A program made the translations under genes and the position numbers. Source: an uncultured Synechococcaceae cyanobacterium (lineage in GTDB: Bacteria; Cyanobacteriota; Cyanobacteriia; PCC-6307; Cyanobiaceae). Taken from it: 64,000 nucleotides of DNA. Shown in pieces: positions 7,927 through 18,977 of this stretch. The DNA lies in NCBI GenBank assembly GCA_902634405.1, contig CACPJY010000001.1, positions 124,001 through 188,000 on the forward strand. The letters run 5' to 3'. The notes under the pieces are model-generated. The model was not told the origin of the DNA, did no database searches, and was given only the letters and a program-made list of their open reading frames with translations. Numbering within the stretch: position 1 is the stretch's first letter; every line of letters starts with the position of its first letter.

Positions 7927-8457
7927 ATGGCAATGAATCAAGAGTGGTTAACTGTAGGGAAAATAGTTAGTGCTCAGGGCTTAAAAGGAGAAATCCGAGT
8001 AAACCCATCAAGTGACTTCCCAGAAAGGTTCACCAATTCTGGCAAACGATGGCTTCAACATAATCATGAAGAGCCTCATGAAATCGAGCTAGTTTCAGGA
8101 AGAGCAATGCCAGGGAAAAATCTTTATATAGTTAGGTTTGCCGGAGTGGACGATCGCAATTCAGCCGAAGCACTGATAGGGAAAAAGCTACTGGTACCTT
8201 CAAATAGTCGACCAAACTTGCAAGAAGACGAATTTCACCTAATGGATTTGGTGGGACTAGAAGCAAAGTTAGTAGACAATGACGATTCCATTGGAAAAGT
8301 TGTTGGACTGGCAAGTGCAGGCAATGACTTACTTGAAATAGAAAAAAATAACGGAAAAAAAATTCTCGTCCCATTCGTAAAAGAAATTGTTCCTCAGATC
8401 AATATCAAGGAAAGATGGTTAAAAGTATCTCCGCCACCTGGACTACTTGACCTATGA
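7927..8457 (+). CDS. rimM: 16S rRNA processing protein RimM
   Basis: A ribosome maturation factor that binds S19 and helps assemble the 30S head. The N-terminal RimM domain opens with WLTVGKIVSAQGLKGEIRV (residues 7-25) and includes NSAEALIGKKLLVP. A C-terminal PRC-barrel follows, with GNDLLEIEKNNGKKILVPFV and the ending WLKVSPPPGLLDL. The length of 176 residues is normal. It is divergent from ndhS (51 bp between starts) and is followed 53 bp later by manC on the same strand. Confidence 0.95.
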   Translation: MAMNQEWLTVGKIVSAQGLKGEIRVNPSSDFPERFTNSGKRWLQHNHEEPHEIELVSGRAMPGKNLYIVRFAGVDDRNSAEALIGKKLLVPSNSRPNLQEDEFHLMDLVGLEAKLVDNDDSIGKVVGLASAGNDLLEIEKNNGKKILVPFVKEIVPQINIKERWLKVSPPPGLLDL

Positions 8458-8510
8458 AGATCGACATTAAAAGCAGACTACGCGATTCTTAAAGGGTTGG
8501 AGCTCTCAAA

Positions 8511-9968
8511 GTGAACCTTAATAGTCTTCTTGTGCCTGTGATTCTTTGTGGAGGGACTGGCACACGTCTCTGGCCATTATCTAGAGCAAGCTATCCAAAG
8601 CAATATTGGGCATTGGCTGGGAATCAACAGTCAACATTGCTCCAGCAAACACAACAGAGACTAAAAGGAATCGAAAAACTTTCAGATCCTTTATTGATTT
8701 GCCATGAAGACCATCGCTTCATAGTTGCAGAACAAATGAGAGAAATAGGAGTTGATCCAAAAGGGATTCTGCTGGAACCAATAGGAAGGAATACTGCACC
8801 TGCAATCACAGTTGCGGCTTTATCAGTGACGGAACAAGGCGATGATCCTCTCCTTTTAGTTCTTTCCGCCGACCATTTAATCAAGGATGAAAAAGCTTTT
8901 CGTGAGGTAATAGAAGCGGGTAGAAGGTCCGCGGAAGAAGGACGCCTAGTTACTTTTGGGATTGTGCCCACAAAAGCTGAAACTGGCTATGGCTATATAG
9001 AAGCGTCGGAGACACTTCAAGCAAAAAGCAATCAAGGGGTACCGATTGCAAGGTTTGTAGAAAAACCCAATCAAGCAACTGCGGAAAAGTTTCTTACCGA
9101 TGGTCGTTTCTCATGGAACAGTGGGATTTTCTTATTCAAAGCAAGTGCAATCCTTAGTGAGCTTGAACGCTTAGTTCCAGAAGTAGTGAGTTGCTGTAGA
9201 GCTGCATTAGATCAAGAAGAGACAGATTTGGACTTCCTTAGACTTGAACGCGAAGCTTTTACCAATTGCCCCAATGTCGCTATAGATGTAGCTGTTATGG
9301 AGAAAACATCTCTAGGAACTGTCTTACCACTTCATGCAGGATGGAATGATGTAGGAAGCTGGAACGCCTTATGGGAAACCGCTCCTCACAATCAAGATGG
9401 CAATGTAATCAGAGGTCGTGTAATCAGCGAAAAGAGTAGAAACTGTTATTTCCGCAGCGAAAATCGTCTAATTGTTGGTTTAGGTTTACAAAATCTTGTT
9501 GTTGTAGAAACAGATGATGCTGTTTTGATTGCCGAGCGGGGTCATGCACAAGAAGTCAAAACTATCGTTCAAAAACTTGAACAAACAGGGAGTTCAGAAG
9601 GTAAAGCCCATAGAAAAATCTATCGCCCTTGGGGTCACTACACGAGCATTGTTGAAGGAAGTCGCTGGCAAGTTAAGAGTATTGAAGTAAAACCAGGCGC
9701 TAGCCTCTCCCTTCAAATGCATCATCACAGAGCTGAGCATTGGATTGTCGTAAAAGGAACTGCCTTGGTAGAACGTGATGGATCGAAAGAGTTAATTGGA
9801 GAAAACCAAAGTACATACATCCCTCTTGGGTGCAAGCATCGGCTCACTAATCCAGGTCGAATGCCAATGCAATTAATCGAAGTACAAAGTGGGGCTTATC
9901 TGGGCGAAGATGACATAGTCCGTTTTGAAGATCGCTATCAAAGAGCTGACAAGATAATTTCTAGTTGA
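8511..9968 (+). CDS. manC: mannose-1-P guanylyltransferase / mannose-6-P isomerase
   Basis: A bifunctional 485-residue enzyme that isomerises fructose-6-P to mannose-6-P and makes GDP-mannose for polysaccharide or glycolipid synthesis. The N-terminal nucleotidyltransferase domain has the GGTGTRLWPLSR signature (about residues 14-25), RFVEKP and NVAIDVAVMEK. The C-terminal type II isomerase cupin (about residue 360 onward) has YRPWGHYTSI and the metal-binding MHHHRAEHWIVV. Translation starts at GTG 8511. It ends 2 bp from the convergent glmS stop, so its terminator must overlap glmS. Confidence 0.95.
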   Translation: MNLNSLLVPVILCGGTGTRLWPLSRASYPKQYWALAGNQQSTLLQQTQQRLKGIEKLSDPLLICHEDHRFIVAEQMREIGVDPKGILLEPIGRNTAPAITVAALSVTEQGDDPLLLVLSADHLIKDEKAFREVIEAGRRSAEEGRLVTFGIVPTKAETGYGYIEASETLQAKSNQGVPIARFVEKPNQATAEKFLTDGRFSWNSGIFLFKASAILSELERLVPEVVSCCRAALDQEETDLDFLRLEREAFTNCPNVAIDVAVMEKTSLGTVLPLHAGWNDVGSWNALWETAPHNQDGNVIRGRVISEKSRNCYFRSENRLIVGLGLQNLVVVETDDAVLIAERGHAQEVKTIVQKLEQTGSSEGKAHRKIYRPWGHYTSIVEGSRWQVKSIEVKPGASLSLQMHHHRAEHWIVVKGTALVERDGSKELIGENQSTYIPLGCKHRLTNPGRMPMQLIEVQSGAYLGEDDIVRFEDRYQRADKIISS

Positions 9969-9970
9969 AA

Positions 9971-11875
9971 TTATTCAACGGTTACACTTTTCGCGAGGTT
10001 TCTTGGCTGGTCTACATCCAGACCCCTATGTGCAGCTATGTGATAACTCAAGAGCTGCATTGGAACGACTGAGAGAAGAGGACTAACCAATTCACTCACT
10101 TCTGGCAAAGGTAAAAGAGCATCAAAAAGGTCAGTATCTGGTCCCTTAGGGGCTACACCAATTAATTTTGCATCCCTCGCTTTTGCCTCTTGTGCGTTGC
10201 TTAAAACCTTCTGAAAAACCAACCCTGGAATAGCAATAGAAATAACTGGGACTCTTGGATCGAGTAAAGCAATAGGACCATGCTTCATCTCTCCAGCAGG
10301 ATATCCCTCTGCATGAATATAACTAATTTCTTTAAGCTTCAAGGCTCCTTCTAAAGCAATGGGATAGTTAATGCCCCTCCCCAGAAAAATCACATCCTTC
10401 GTATCCGCGAATCGATGCGAAAGAGTTTCCGAAAGTTCGTCATGAAGCTCAATTAAGTTTCTTAGATGTTTGGGAACCTCTCTTAATTCATCTATAACCT
10501 TCAAAATCTCTTGAGATGATCTGCTTCGACGACGAGCAGCAAACATTAATGAAAGGCCATAAAAAGCTAGCAACTGCCCTAAAAAAGTTTTAGTGGCAGC
10601 AACCCCTACTTCGATTCCTGCACCTATATCCAAAACATTTGAAACTTGCCTAGCTAAAGAACTGTCGGGTCGGTTAGTAACCCCAAGTTGACGAGAAGCA
10701 AAAGCAGGATCGGCATATGCATTTCTCCTCTCAGCCTCCATAGACATCGCAGCAAGTGTGTCAGCAGTTTCACCTGACTGAGTTACTCCAATGGTCAAAG
10801 TATTAGGTGCTAAAGGAGGAGGGGCATAACGAAATTCACTGGCATAAAAAACTGTTGTAGGAATCCCTGCAAATTGCTCCAACAAATAAGCACCTACCAT
10901 CCCTGCATGACGACTAGTCCCACAAGCCAATATTTGAATTCTTTCAATACCATCATAAAAAGAATCTTCAAAGGGCAAAGCAACAGGGGTATCAAGAGGA
11001 AGGCCTATTGGTAAATGCCTTGATACCCATAATTCAGCTGTTTCTGACTGCTCATGAATTTCTTTAAGCATGAAATGACGAAAATTTCTCTTATCAACTA
11101 CATGATCAAAAGTGCTTAATAAAGAAGGGTTACGTTCTTGCCTGACCCCTTTTTCGTTATACAGCTCTATACCCAAAGGGGTTAACAAACCCACTTCTCC
11201 ATTTTGCATAGGCAGAATTGTTCGGGTAAAGCCTGCTAAAGCAGGTGTATCGCTGGCACACAGAAATTCTCCTTCTCCAAAACCAATTAATAAAGGGGCT
11301 TCCTTCCTTGCGACAACTAAAGCATCAGGTGTTTTTGACCAAACAACAGCAATTGCATATGCCCCTTTGAGTTTTAAAAGCACGCTCTGTACTGCTTTTA
11401 AAAACATTGATCTACTAGGACTAGTCCCATCTTGCTGAAGTAGATCAAGCTCCAAAGAAAGGAGATGAGGAATGACCTCTGTATCAGTTTCCGAAACAAA
11501 CTCGACACCTTCTTGTTCTAAAAATTCCCTCAAACCTCTGTAATTCTCAATAATTCCATTTTGAACAACTGCAATCTCACCGGAAGTATCTCTATGAGGA
11601 TGAGCATTCAGTTCATCTGGCTTGCCATGAGTAGCCCATCGAGTATGGCCTATGCCTATATGACCAGGGGAACCCTTGGATTCAACTTTCAACGAAAGAT
11701 TTCCAAGCTTGCCTTGAGCACGTCTACATGTCAGGGTTCCCTGACATGTAGACGTGCTGATATTAACAGTTGCAATACCAGCAGAGTCATACCCGCGATA
11801 TTCCAATTGTCGTAGACCCTCTAAAAGCAGTGGTGCTGCCTCTCTAGAGCCAATGACTGCAACTATTCCGCACAT
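9971..11875 (-). CDS. glmS: glutamine-fructose-6-phosphate aminotransferase
   Basis: Makes glucosamine-6-P from fructose-6-P and glutamine, the entry to peptidoglycan and LPS amino sugars. I start it at the ATG at 11875 because the mature enzyme needs Cys2 (MCGIVAV) as the N-terminal glutaminase nucleophile; the frame is open 11 codons further upstream. Class II amidotransferase (to about residue 240; HTRWATHG) and two SIS domains (CGTSRHAG, SQSGETADT; ending LAKSVTVE). Residues 40-53 are encoded by a perfect 42-bp palindrome. The half encoding GTLTCRRA resembles the usual family sequence and the half encoding STSTCQ is its inverted copy. A terminator-like hairpin with a T tract lies 5 bp before the start. 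It follows psaC. Confidence 0.97.
   Translation of the reverse strand: MCGIVAVIGSREAAPLLLEGLRQLEYRGYDSAGIATVNISTSTCQGTLTCRRAQGKLGNLSLKVESKGSPGHIGIGHTRWATHGKPDELNAHPHRDTSGEIAVVQNGIIENYRGLREFLEQEGVEFVSETDTEVIPHLLSLELDLLQQDGTSPSRSMFLKAVQSVLLKLKGAYAIAVVWSKTPDALVVARKEAPLLIGFGEGEFLCASDTPALAGFTRTILPMQNGEVGLLTPLGIELYNEKGVRQERNPSLLSTFDHVVDKRNFRHFMLKEIHEQSETAELWVSRHLPIGLPLDTPVALPFEDSFYDGIERIQILACGTSRHAGMVGAYLLEQFAGIPTTVFYASEFRYAPPPLAPNTLTIGVTQSGETADTLAAMSMEAERRNAYADPAFASRQLGVTNRPDSSLARQVSNVLDIGAGIEVGVAATKTFLGQLLAFYGLSLMFAARRRSRSSQEILKVIDELREVPKHLRNLIELHDELSETLSHRFADTKDVIFLGRGINYPIALEGALKLKEISYIHAEGYPAGEMKHGPIALLDPRVPVISIAIPGLVFQKVLSNAQEAKARDAKLIGVAPKGPDTDLFDALLPLPEVSELVSPLLSVVPMQLLSYHIAAHRGLDVDQPRNLAKSVTVE
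11717..11758. repeat. perfect 42-bp palindrome inside glmS (20-bp arms)
   Basis: The 20-base arm at 11717-11736 (begins AGCACGTCTA, ends CAGGG) is followed by TT (11737-11738) and its exact reverse complement at 11739-11758. It covers exactly 14 glmS codons (Ser40 to Ala53). Pairing stops sharply on both sides. No second copy of the sequence was seen in the window. Confidence 0.99.
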
Positions 11876-11876
11876 A

Positions 11877-11900
11877 TAAAAGCCCGACAAGCGCCGGGCT
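11877..11900 (-). terminator. terminator-like hairpin of psaC abutting glmS start
   Basis: On the minus strand AGCCCG (11900-11895), an 8-base loop and CGGGCT (11886-11881) are followed directly by TTTAT, 54 bp after the psaC stop. The stem base is 5 bases from the glmS ATG, so the T tract occupies the place where a ribosome binding site would be. It is probably the terminator of the highly expressed psaC. Attenuation of glmS is an alternative reading. Confidence 0.65.
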
Positions 11901-11953
11901 GAGCTCATTTTTATTGATCCTATAAAGAAATTGCCAAAAGCAAATTCTCAGAA

Positions 11954-12247
<294 letters not shown>

Positions 12248-12336
12248 TCATCTTGTGGCAAATTTTGGCTTCAGCCGTCACTGTTGTTAACTCCTTCCCT
12301 CCAACTCGTAGGATGCCTCGTCTTGATATCTCAGTT

Positions 12337-12579
12337 ATGTCACAGGAAGCGACCCTTGAAAAAGTCCGTTCGATCGTTGCAGAGCAACTCAGCGTCGAAC
12401 CCGGAGAAGTTAAAGCAGAATCAAACTTTCAAAATGATCTAGGGGCAGACTCCCTGGATACAGTTGAACTGGTCATGGCACTCGAAGAGGCCTTTGACAT
12501 AGAAATCCCTGACGAGGCAGCTGAAGGCATCGCCACAGTCGGAGATGCCGTCAAATACATAGAAGAAAAACAAGCCTGA
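12337..12579 (+). CDS. acpP: acyl carrier protein
   Basis: An 80-residue carrier of growing acyl chains in fatty-acid synthesis. Four-helix ACP fold, with the phosphopantetheine serine in [12 protein letters not shown] (Ser about 38), and strongly acidic. The frame is open to 12253, but the ATG at 12337 gives the family N-terminus [10 protein letters not shown]. It is followed after 8 bp by fabF, the usual acpP-fabF pair, and then tkt, so the three are probably co-transcribed. Divergent from psaC across about 137 bp that hold both promoters. Confidence 0.97.
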   Translation: MSQEATLEKVRSIVAEQLSVEPGEVKAESNFQNDLGADSLDTVELVMALEEAFDIEIPDEAAEGIATVGDAVKYIEEKQA

Positions 12580-12587
12580 GGGTCAAA

Positions 12588-13835
12588 ATGGTGAATGGTC
12601 TTCGTCGCGTTGTGGTCACTGGCCTCGGCGCGATTACGCCTATAGGCAATACAGTCAGTGACTATTTCGATGGTCTAAGAACTGGGCGGAACGGTGTGGA
12701 GGCCATTAGCCTCTTTGATGCCTCAGGACATGCATGTCGATTTGCAGCAGAGGTCAAAAAATTTGATCCAACAGGGATTCTCGAACCAAAAGAATCAAAG
12801 AGATGGGATAGGTTCTCCAAGTTTGGGGTAACTGCTGCAAAAGAAGCCCTCAAAGACTCTGGTCTAATTATTAACGAATCCAATGCTTCTAAAATTGGTG
12901 TAATTATTGGCTCTGGGGTTGGTGGTCTCCTAACTATGGAAACCCAGGCTCATGTTCTAGATCAAAAAGGTCCCAATCGCGTGAGTCCTTTCACTGTGCC
13001 AATGATGATCCCAAACATGGCTTCAGGTCTTGCGGCAATTGCATTGGGTGCAAAAGGGCCTAGCTCAGCTGTCGCTACTGCATGCGCTGCAGGATCTAAT
13101 GCAATTGGAGATGCTTTTCGTCTCATCCAACTAGGAAAAGCTGAGGCAATGGTTTGCGGAGGGGCTGAAGCAAGCATTACTCCATTAGGAGTAGCTGGCT
13201 TTTCTAGTGCTAAGGCTCTTTCTTTTAACAACAGCAATCCTTCAGAAGCAAGCAGGCCTTTTGATGCTGAAAGAGATGGATTTGTAATCGGCGAAGGGTC
13301 AGGGGTACTAATTCTTGAATCCTTAGAACATGCAACATCTAGAGGTGCAAACATCCATGCTGAAATTATTGGCTATGGAACAACCTGCGATGCTCATCAC
13401 ATAACAGCACCAAGTCCTGGAGGAATTGGTGGAGCTGAGGCAATACGTCTTGCACTACAAGACGGTCAACTAGATTCGTCAGAGGTCGATTACATCAATG
13501 CTCACGGCACCAGTACTCCAGCTAATGACAGCAATGAAACATCTGCCATAAAAACCGTCCTTGGAGATAGAGCCCATCAAATCCCTGTGAGTTCTACAAA
13601 ATCCATGACTGGGCATCTTCTTGGAGGATCTGGAGGCATAGAAGCTGTTGCTTGCGTCCTTGCCCTCAATCATGATTTAGTTCCTCCAACTATTAACTAC
13701 ACCACACCAGACCCAGCCTGTGATCTGGACTACGTTCCCAATGCTGCAAGAGAACAAAAATTAAGAATGGTGCTCTCCAATTCATTTGGATTTGGAGGGC
13801 ATAACGTTTGCCTCGCTTTTCGCAAAATGCAGTAA
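12588..13835 (+). CDS. fabF: beta-ketoacyl-ACP synthase II
   Basis: A 415-residue condensing enzyme that elongates acyl-ACP with malonyl-ACP. The thiolase-fold catalytic triad is complete: Cys166 in [11 protein letters not shown], His306 in [11 protein letters not shown], His343 in [12 protein letters not shown]. The C-terminal glycine loop NSFGFGGHN is present. It starts 8 bp after acpP, and its product acts directly on holo-ACP. Base composition at its 5' end is more GC-rich than most of the window. Confidence 0.97.
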   Translation: MVNGLRRVVVTGLGAITPIGNTVSDYFDGLRTGRNGVEAISLFDASGHACRFAAEVKKFDPTGILEPKESKRWDRFSKFGVTAAKEALKDSGLIINESNASKIGVIIGSGVGGLLTMETQAHVLDQKGPNRVSPFTVPMMIPNMASGLAAIALGAKGPSSAVATACAAGSNAIGDAFRLIQLGKAEAMVCGGAEASITPLGVAGFSSAKALSFNNSNPSEASRPFDAERDGFVIGEGSGVLILESLEHATSRGANIHAEIIGYGTTCDAHHITAPSPGGIGGAEAIRLALQDGQLDSSEVDYINAHGTSTPANDSNETSAIKTVLGDRAHQIPVSSTKSMTGHLLGGSGGIEAVACVLALNHDLVPPTINYTTPDPACDLDYVPNAAREQKLRMVLSNSFGFGGHNVCLAFRKMQ

Positions 13836-13888
13836 ATCATTCTTGCGAAGAACATCCTTCTGAATTCCCGACTCACTACTTAATTAAA

Positions 13889-15910
13889 ATGGTCGCTGCG
13901 ACTGCCTCCCTAGACAAACTCTGCATCAACAGCATTCGAATGCTCGCCGTAGATGCCGTAAACAAGTCCAATAGCGGCCATCCAGGCTTGCCAATGGGTT
14001 GTGCTCCAATGGGCTATACCCTTTGGGACAGATTCCTCAGTCACAATCCAAAAAATCCAAAGTGGTTTAACCGTGATCGGTTTGTTCTTTCAGCCGGTCA
14101 TGGTTGCATGCTCATTTATGCACTTCTACATCTCACTGGTTATGACTCTGTAAGCATTGAAGATATAAAACAATTCAGGCAATGGGGATCTAAAACACCA
14201 GGACACCCTGAAACTTTTGAAACAGCGGGTATAGAAGTAACTACAGGTCCGTTAGGTGCAGGAATCTCAAATGCAGTAGGGCTTGCTATTGCAGAAGCTC
14301 ATTTAGCAGCAAAATTCAACAAGACAGATGCATCAATAGTAGATCACTACACCTATGTGATCATGGGAGACGGATGCAATCAGGAAGGTGTATCAAGTGA
14401 AGCCTGTTCACTAGCAGGTCACCTCAAACTAGGAAAACTCATTGCGCTTTATGACGATAATCACATAACAATTGATGGTCGAACAGATGTTTCATTTACA
14501 GAAGATGTTCTAAAACGGTATGAAGCTTATGGCTGGCATGTACAACATGTTGCGGATGGTAATCAGGATGTAAATGCAATAGCAAAAGCTATAGAAGCTG
14601 CAAAGAAAGTTACAGATAAGCCCTCAATTATCAAGATAACCACAACCATTGGCTATGGAGCACCAAATAAAAGTGATACCGCTGGAGTTCACGGTGCTCC
14701 TCTTGGAGAAGAAGAAGCCGCACTAACTAGAAAACAACTTGAATGGAACTATGCACCTTTTGAAATCCCAGCAGAATCTTATGAGCACTATCGCCAAGCC
14801 ATTGATCGTGGCGCAAGTCTCGAGGCCAACTGGAATAACACCCTAAAAGATTACAGAAAAAAATATCCCAAAGAAGCTGAAGAATTTGAAAGGATGTTAA
14901 GGGGTGAGTTACCTCAAAACTGGGATCAAGATCTACCGACTTACACACCTGATGACAAAGGGCTGGCAACTAGAAAACACTCCCAAATTTGCTTAGGTTC
15001 ACTTGGCCCAAATCTTCCAGAGCTCATTGGAGGTTCTGCGGACCTTACTCACTCCAATTACACAGATATCAAAGGGGAAACTGGTTCTTTTCAACCAGAA
15101 ACTCCTGAAAAACGTTATCTACACTTTGGTGTACGTGAACATGGGATGGCCGCAATCCTTAATGGGATCGCATACCACAACAGTGGATTAATTCCATATG
15201 GCGGAACCTTTCTTGTTTTTGCGGACTACATGAGAGGGTCAATGCGCCTATCAGCGTTAAGCGAATTAGGTGTGATCTATGTCTTAACCCATGACTCAAT
15301 AGGAGTTGGAGAAGATGGCCCCACTCACCAACCAATTGAAACGATCCCATCTCTGAGGGCAATTCCAAATATGCTTGTATTCCGTCCAGGAGATGGCAAT
15401 GAGACAAGTGGCGCCTACAAGCTAGCCATTGAAAATCGCCAGCGACCGAGTGCTTTATGCCTCAGCAGACAAGGCATGCCTAACCAAAGCAACTCATCTA
15501 TAGACAAAGTCGCTCTTGGCGGCTATGTACTCGAAGATTGCCAAGGAAATCCAGACCTGATTCTTATCGGTACTGGAAGCGAACTTGACCTATGCGTACA
15601 AGCAGCAGCCAAACTTTCCCAGGAAGGTCACAAAGTCAGGGTTGTTTCAATGCCCTGTATTGAGCTATTTGAAGAGCAAAGCGATGAATACAAAAAAGAA
15701 GTATTACCAAACTCAGTTCGCAAAAGAATAGTTGTTGAAGCAGCGGGAAGTTTTGGATGGCATAAATATATCGGCCTTGATGGTGAAAACATATGCATGA
15801 ATCGCTTTGGAGCTTCTGCTCCAGGTGGAACATGTATGGAAAAGTTTGGCTTCACCGTGGACAACGTGCTAGCTGTTGCCAGCAACCTATTAAACAAATC
15901 GATTGGATAA
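13889..15910 (+). CDS. tkt: transketolase
   Basis: A 673-residue thiamine-diphosphate enzyme of the Calvin cycle and pentose phosphate pathway, moving two-carbon units between sugar phosphates. The TPP-binding segment [13 protein letters not shown] (about residue 155) is clear. The pyrimidine-domain motif [13 protein letters not shown] (about 415) and the C-terminal transketolase domain are also present. The frame is open to 13808, overlapping fabF, but the ATG at 13889 gives the usual start [14 protein letters not shown]. It follows fabF by 53 bp. A 10-bp-stem hairpin follows the stop at 15928-15967. Confidence 0.97.
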   Translation: MVAATASLDKLCINSIRMLAVDAVNKSNSGHPGLPMGCAPMGYTLWDRFLSHNPKNPKWFNRDRFVLSAGHGCMLIYALLHLTGYDSVSIEDIKQFRQWGSKTPGHPETFETAGIEVTTGPLGAGISNAVGLAIAEAHLAAKFNKTDASIVDHYTYVIMGDGCNQEGVSSEACSLAGHLKLGKLIALYDDNHITIDGRTDVSFTEDVLKRYEAYGWHVQHVADGNQDVNAIAKAIEAAKKVTDKPSIIKITTTIGYGAPNKSDTAGVHGAPLGEEEAALTRKQLEWNYAPFEIPAESYEHYRQAIDRGASLEANWNNTLKDYRKKYPKEAEEFERMLRGELPQNWDQDLPTYTPDDKGLATRKHSQICLGSLGPNLPELIGGSADLTHSNYTDIKGETGSFQPETPEKRYLHFGVREHGMAAILNGIAYHNSGLIPYGGTFLVFADYMRGSMRLSALSELGVIYVLTHDSIGVGEDGPTHQPIETIPSLRAIPNMLVFRPGDGNETSGAYKLAIENRQRPSALCLSRQGMPNQSNSSIDKVALGGYVLEDCQGNPDLILIGTGSELDLCVQAAAKLSQEGHKVRVVSMPCIELFEEQSDEYKKEVLPNSVRKRIVVEAAGSFGWHKYIGLDGENICMNRFGASAPGGTCMEKFGFTVDNVLAVASNLLNKSIG

Positions 15911-15927
15911 TTTACCCCTAAACGCAA

Positions 15928-15967
15928 TAAGGTGTACTCAGACATCAAAGACCCTGCGTACACCTTA
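15928..15967. terminator. hairpin after tkt
   Basis: TAAGGTGTAC (15928-15937) pairs perfectly with GTACACCTTA (15958-15967) across a 20-base loop, 17 bp after the tkt stop. There is no clear T tract, so it may act as a transcript-stabilising 3' end or a weak bidirectional terminator. Confidence 0.6.
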
Positions 15968-16045
15968 AAGTCTTAAGATAAAAAAGTTTGTTAAATGGAA
16001 CAGAAAATATGAATCGATTAAATCAAACTTCTCACAATAAAGTTA

Positions 16046-17005
16046 ATGGATAATCATTCAAAAAAATATAGAAATCTTGTTACAGGAGGAGCGGGTTTCC
16101 TTGGCTCTCATCTTGTGGATAGGTTGATGAACTCAGGAGAGGAAGTAATTTGTATTGATAACTATTTTACAGGTAGAAAATTAAATCTTGAAAGATGGAT
16201 AAGCCATCCACATTTTGAGCTAATCAGACATGATGTAACCGAGCCGATAAGACTTGAAGTTGATAGAATTTGGCACCTTGCCTGTCCAGCTTCACCAGTA
16301 CACTATCAAGACAATCCAATTAAAACTGCTAAAACAAGTTTTCTAGGTACATACAATATGCTTGGACTCGCAAGAAGAGTAGGAGCAAGACTATTATTAG
16401 CAAGTACAAGTGAAGTATATGGGGATCCAGAAGTTCACCCTCAACCAGAAAGTTATAGAGGTTCAGTAAATACATTTGGGATAAGAAGTTGCTATGACGA
16501 AGGCAAACGAATCGCTGAAACACTTTGTTTTGACTATAAAAGAATGCATGGCACTGAAGTAAGAGTAATGAGAATATTTAATACATATGGTCCTAGAATG
16601 CTTCCGAAAGATGGAAGAGTGATTAGTAACTTTATAATGCAGGCATTAACAGGAGAATCGTTAACTCTTTACGGAGACGGAAGTCAAACAAGATCATTCT
16701 GCTTTGTAGATGATCTAATAGAAGGCATGATTTGTCTAATGAATGGAAACTATATTGGGCCTATAAATATTGGGAATCCAGAGGAATTTACTATTAGGGA
16801 TCTCGCTGAACGAATTCGTCAAACTATCAACCCAAACCTGAAACTTATCTACAAGCCACTTCCCAAAGATGATCCGCTCAGGAGAAGACCCTTAATTACA
16901 CTTGCTGAGAAAGAACTAAAATGGAAGCCATCTATCTCCCTTGAGCAAGGACTAGAGTTGACTATAAGATGGTTCAGAGAAGAATTAAGCAGAGGTATGC
17001 AATAA
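16046..17005 (+). CDS. uxs: UDP-glucuronate decarboxylase (UDP-xylose synthase)
   Basis: A 319-residue short-chain dehydrogenase of the UXS group. It oxidises and decarboxylates UDP-glucuronate to UDP-xylose for polysaccharides. N-terminal Rossmann motif [16 protein letters not shown] (about residues 12-27), catalytic Thr/Ser-Tyr-Lys with YDEGK, and the UXS-type STSEVYGDP and [10 protein letters not shown] blocks. The C-terminus closes the fold at [18 protein letters not shown]. It stands alone between the tkt hairpin and the convergent thiC, is more AT-rich than tkt, and has a diverged relative at 51507-52568. Confidence 0.9.
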   Translation: MDNHSKKYRNLVTGGAGFLGSHLVDRLMNSGEEVICIDNYFTGRKLNLERWISHPHFELIRHDVTEPIRLEVDRIWHLACPASPVHYQDNPIKTAKTSFLGTYNMLGLARRVGARLLLASTSEVYGDPEVHPQPESYRGSVNTFGIRSCYDEGKRIAETLCFDYKRMHGTEVRVMRIFNTYGPRMLPKDGRVISNFIMQALTGESLTLYGDGSQTRSFCFVDDLIEGMICLMNGNYIGPINIGNPEEFTIRDLAERIRQTINPNLKLIYKPLPKDDPLRRRPLITLAEKELKWKPSISLEQGLELTIRWFREELSRGMQ

Positions 17006-17085
17006 TATTTTTTTAGGTTTCCTATAAAATAAAAAGTTTTTAGCGAATTCAGAAGAACTTCATAGCCAATTAAACTTTTAAAGAT

Positions 17086-18456
<1,371 letters not shown>

Positions 18457-18499
18457 CTAGATGTAAGCAAAGTTCAGGGGTTTAAAACCAAAGATCACG

Positions 18500-18590
18500 C
18501 GATTCACTTCCCTTCGCCAGCTTCAACCGGATCAGGTTCAGAGGGTGTGATCTCAGCCATCCAAAAAAATGAAGGGCACCCCTAGTGATG
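18500..18590 (-). promoter_or_regulatory. TPP riboswitch (THI element) controlling thiC
   Basis: On the minus strand the element reads GGGGTGCCCTTC, then GGATGGCTGAGATCACACCC, then the T-loop-like CTGAACCTGATCCGGTT and GCTGGCGAAGGGAAG, which are the conserved P2/P4 and pyrophosphate-sensing segments of the thi-box. It ends about 46 bp before the thiC ATG, consistent with translational or short-expression-platform control by thiamine pyrophosphate. Confidence 0.95.
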
Positions 18591-18670
18591 ATAGAAATGT
18601 AGCTCGATTTCAAGCTGAAAACTTCTTTCTATTCATTTAGAGACAGCTAAATCTTGATAGATTTCACAAT

Positions 18671-18687
18671 ATGAAAACATTTTTCAT
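18671..18687 (-). terminator. A/T hairpin between small membrane-protein gene and thiC leader
   Basis: ATGAAAA (18671-18677) and TTTTCAT (18681-18687) flank a 3-base loop in the 158-bp gap between the gene ending at 18749 and the thiC riboswitch. It is a plausible weak terminator for the ruvB-series operon. The stem has only two G/C pairs, so support is modest. Confidence 0.4.
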
Positions 18688-18748
18688 GAAATAAGTAAGC
18701 TCTGTGCTGAAGCGAGACTGGAGACAAAAAATAATTGCGAATTACAAC

Positions 18749-18973
18749 CTACTTTTTCTTTTTCTCACTGATATTTAATCTTAATTGATCCAAAAGCCTT
18801 TTCCTTCTTGATTTGCGGCTAGCTTCATTATAAAAAATTAAGCCAATACCAACTGCAAAAGCAGGCATGGCTTTAACTCTAGAGCTGCCCTCACGCTGAA
18901 TAAATCCAAAACAACCTAAGAAAACTAAGGCAGGGAAAGTCAATGCTAAAAATACTTTATTGAAGTTAATCAT
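18749..18973 (-). CDS. small membrane protein, DUF3188-like
   Basis: A 74-residue protein with two hydrophobic segments (about residues 6-22 and 36-49) and a very basic cytoplasmic tail (SRKSRRKRLLDQLRL ... SEKKKK). It resembles the short cyanobacterial DUF3188 family by length, the GFIQREGSSRVKAMPAF loop and the basic end, but the match is from memory. Function unknown. The ATG at 18973 is directly preceded by an in-frame TTG. It begins 4 bp after the stop of the M20 amidohydrolase gene and is probably the last gene of the ruvB series. Confidence 0.65.
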   Translation of the reverse strand: MINFNKVFLALTFPALVFLGCFGFIQREGSSRVKAMPAFAVGIGLIFYNEASRKSRRKRLLDQLRLNISEKKKK

Positions 18974-18977
18974 CAAT

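Noticed and set aside
11875-11908. Longer GlmS N-terminus beginning at 11908
   Set aside because: It would place 11 residues before the essential N-terminal Cys nucleophile and would translate through the terminator hairpin.
12962-13354. 130-codon minus-strand frame opposite fabF
   Set aside because: Entirely inside fabF, with no independent motif or ribosome binding site.
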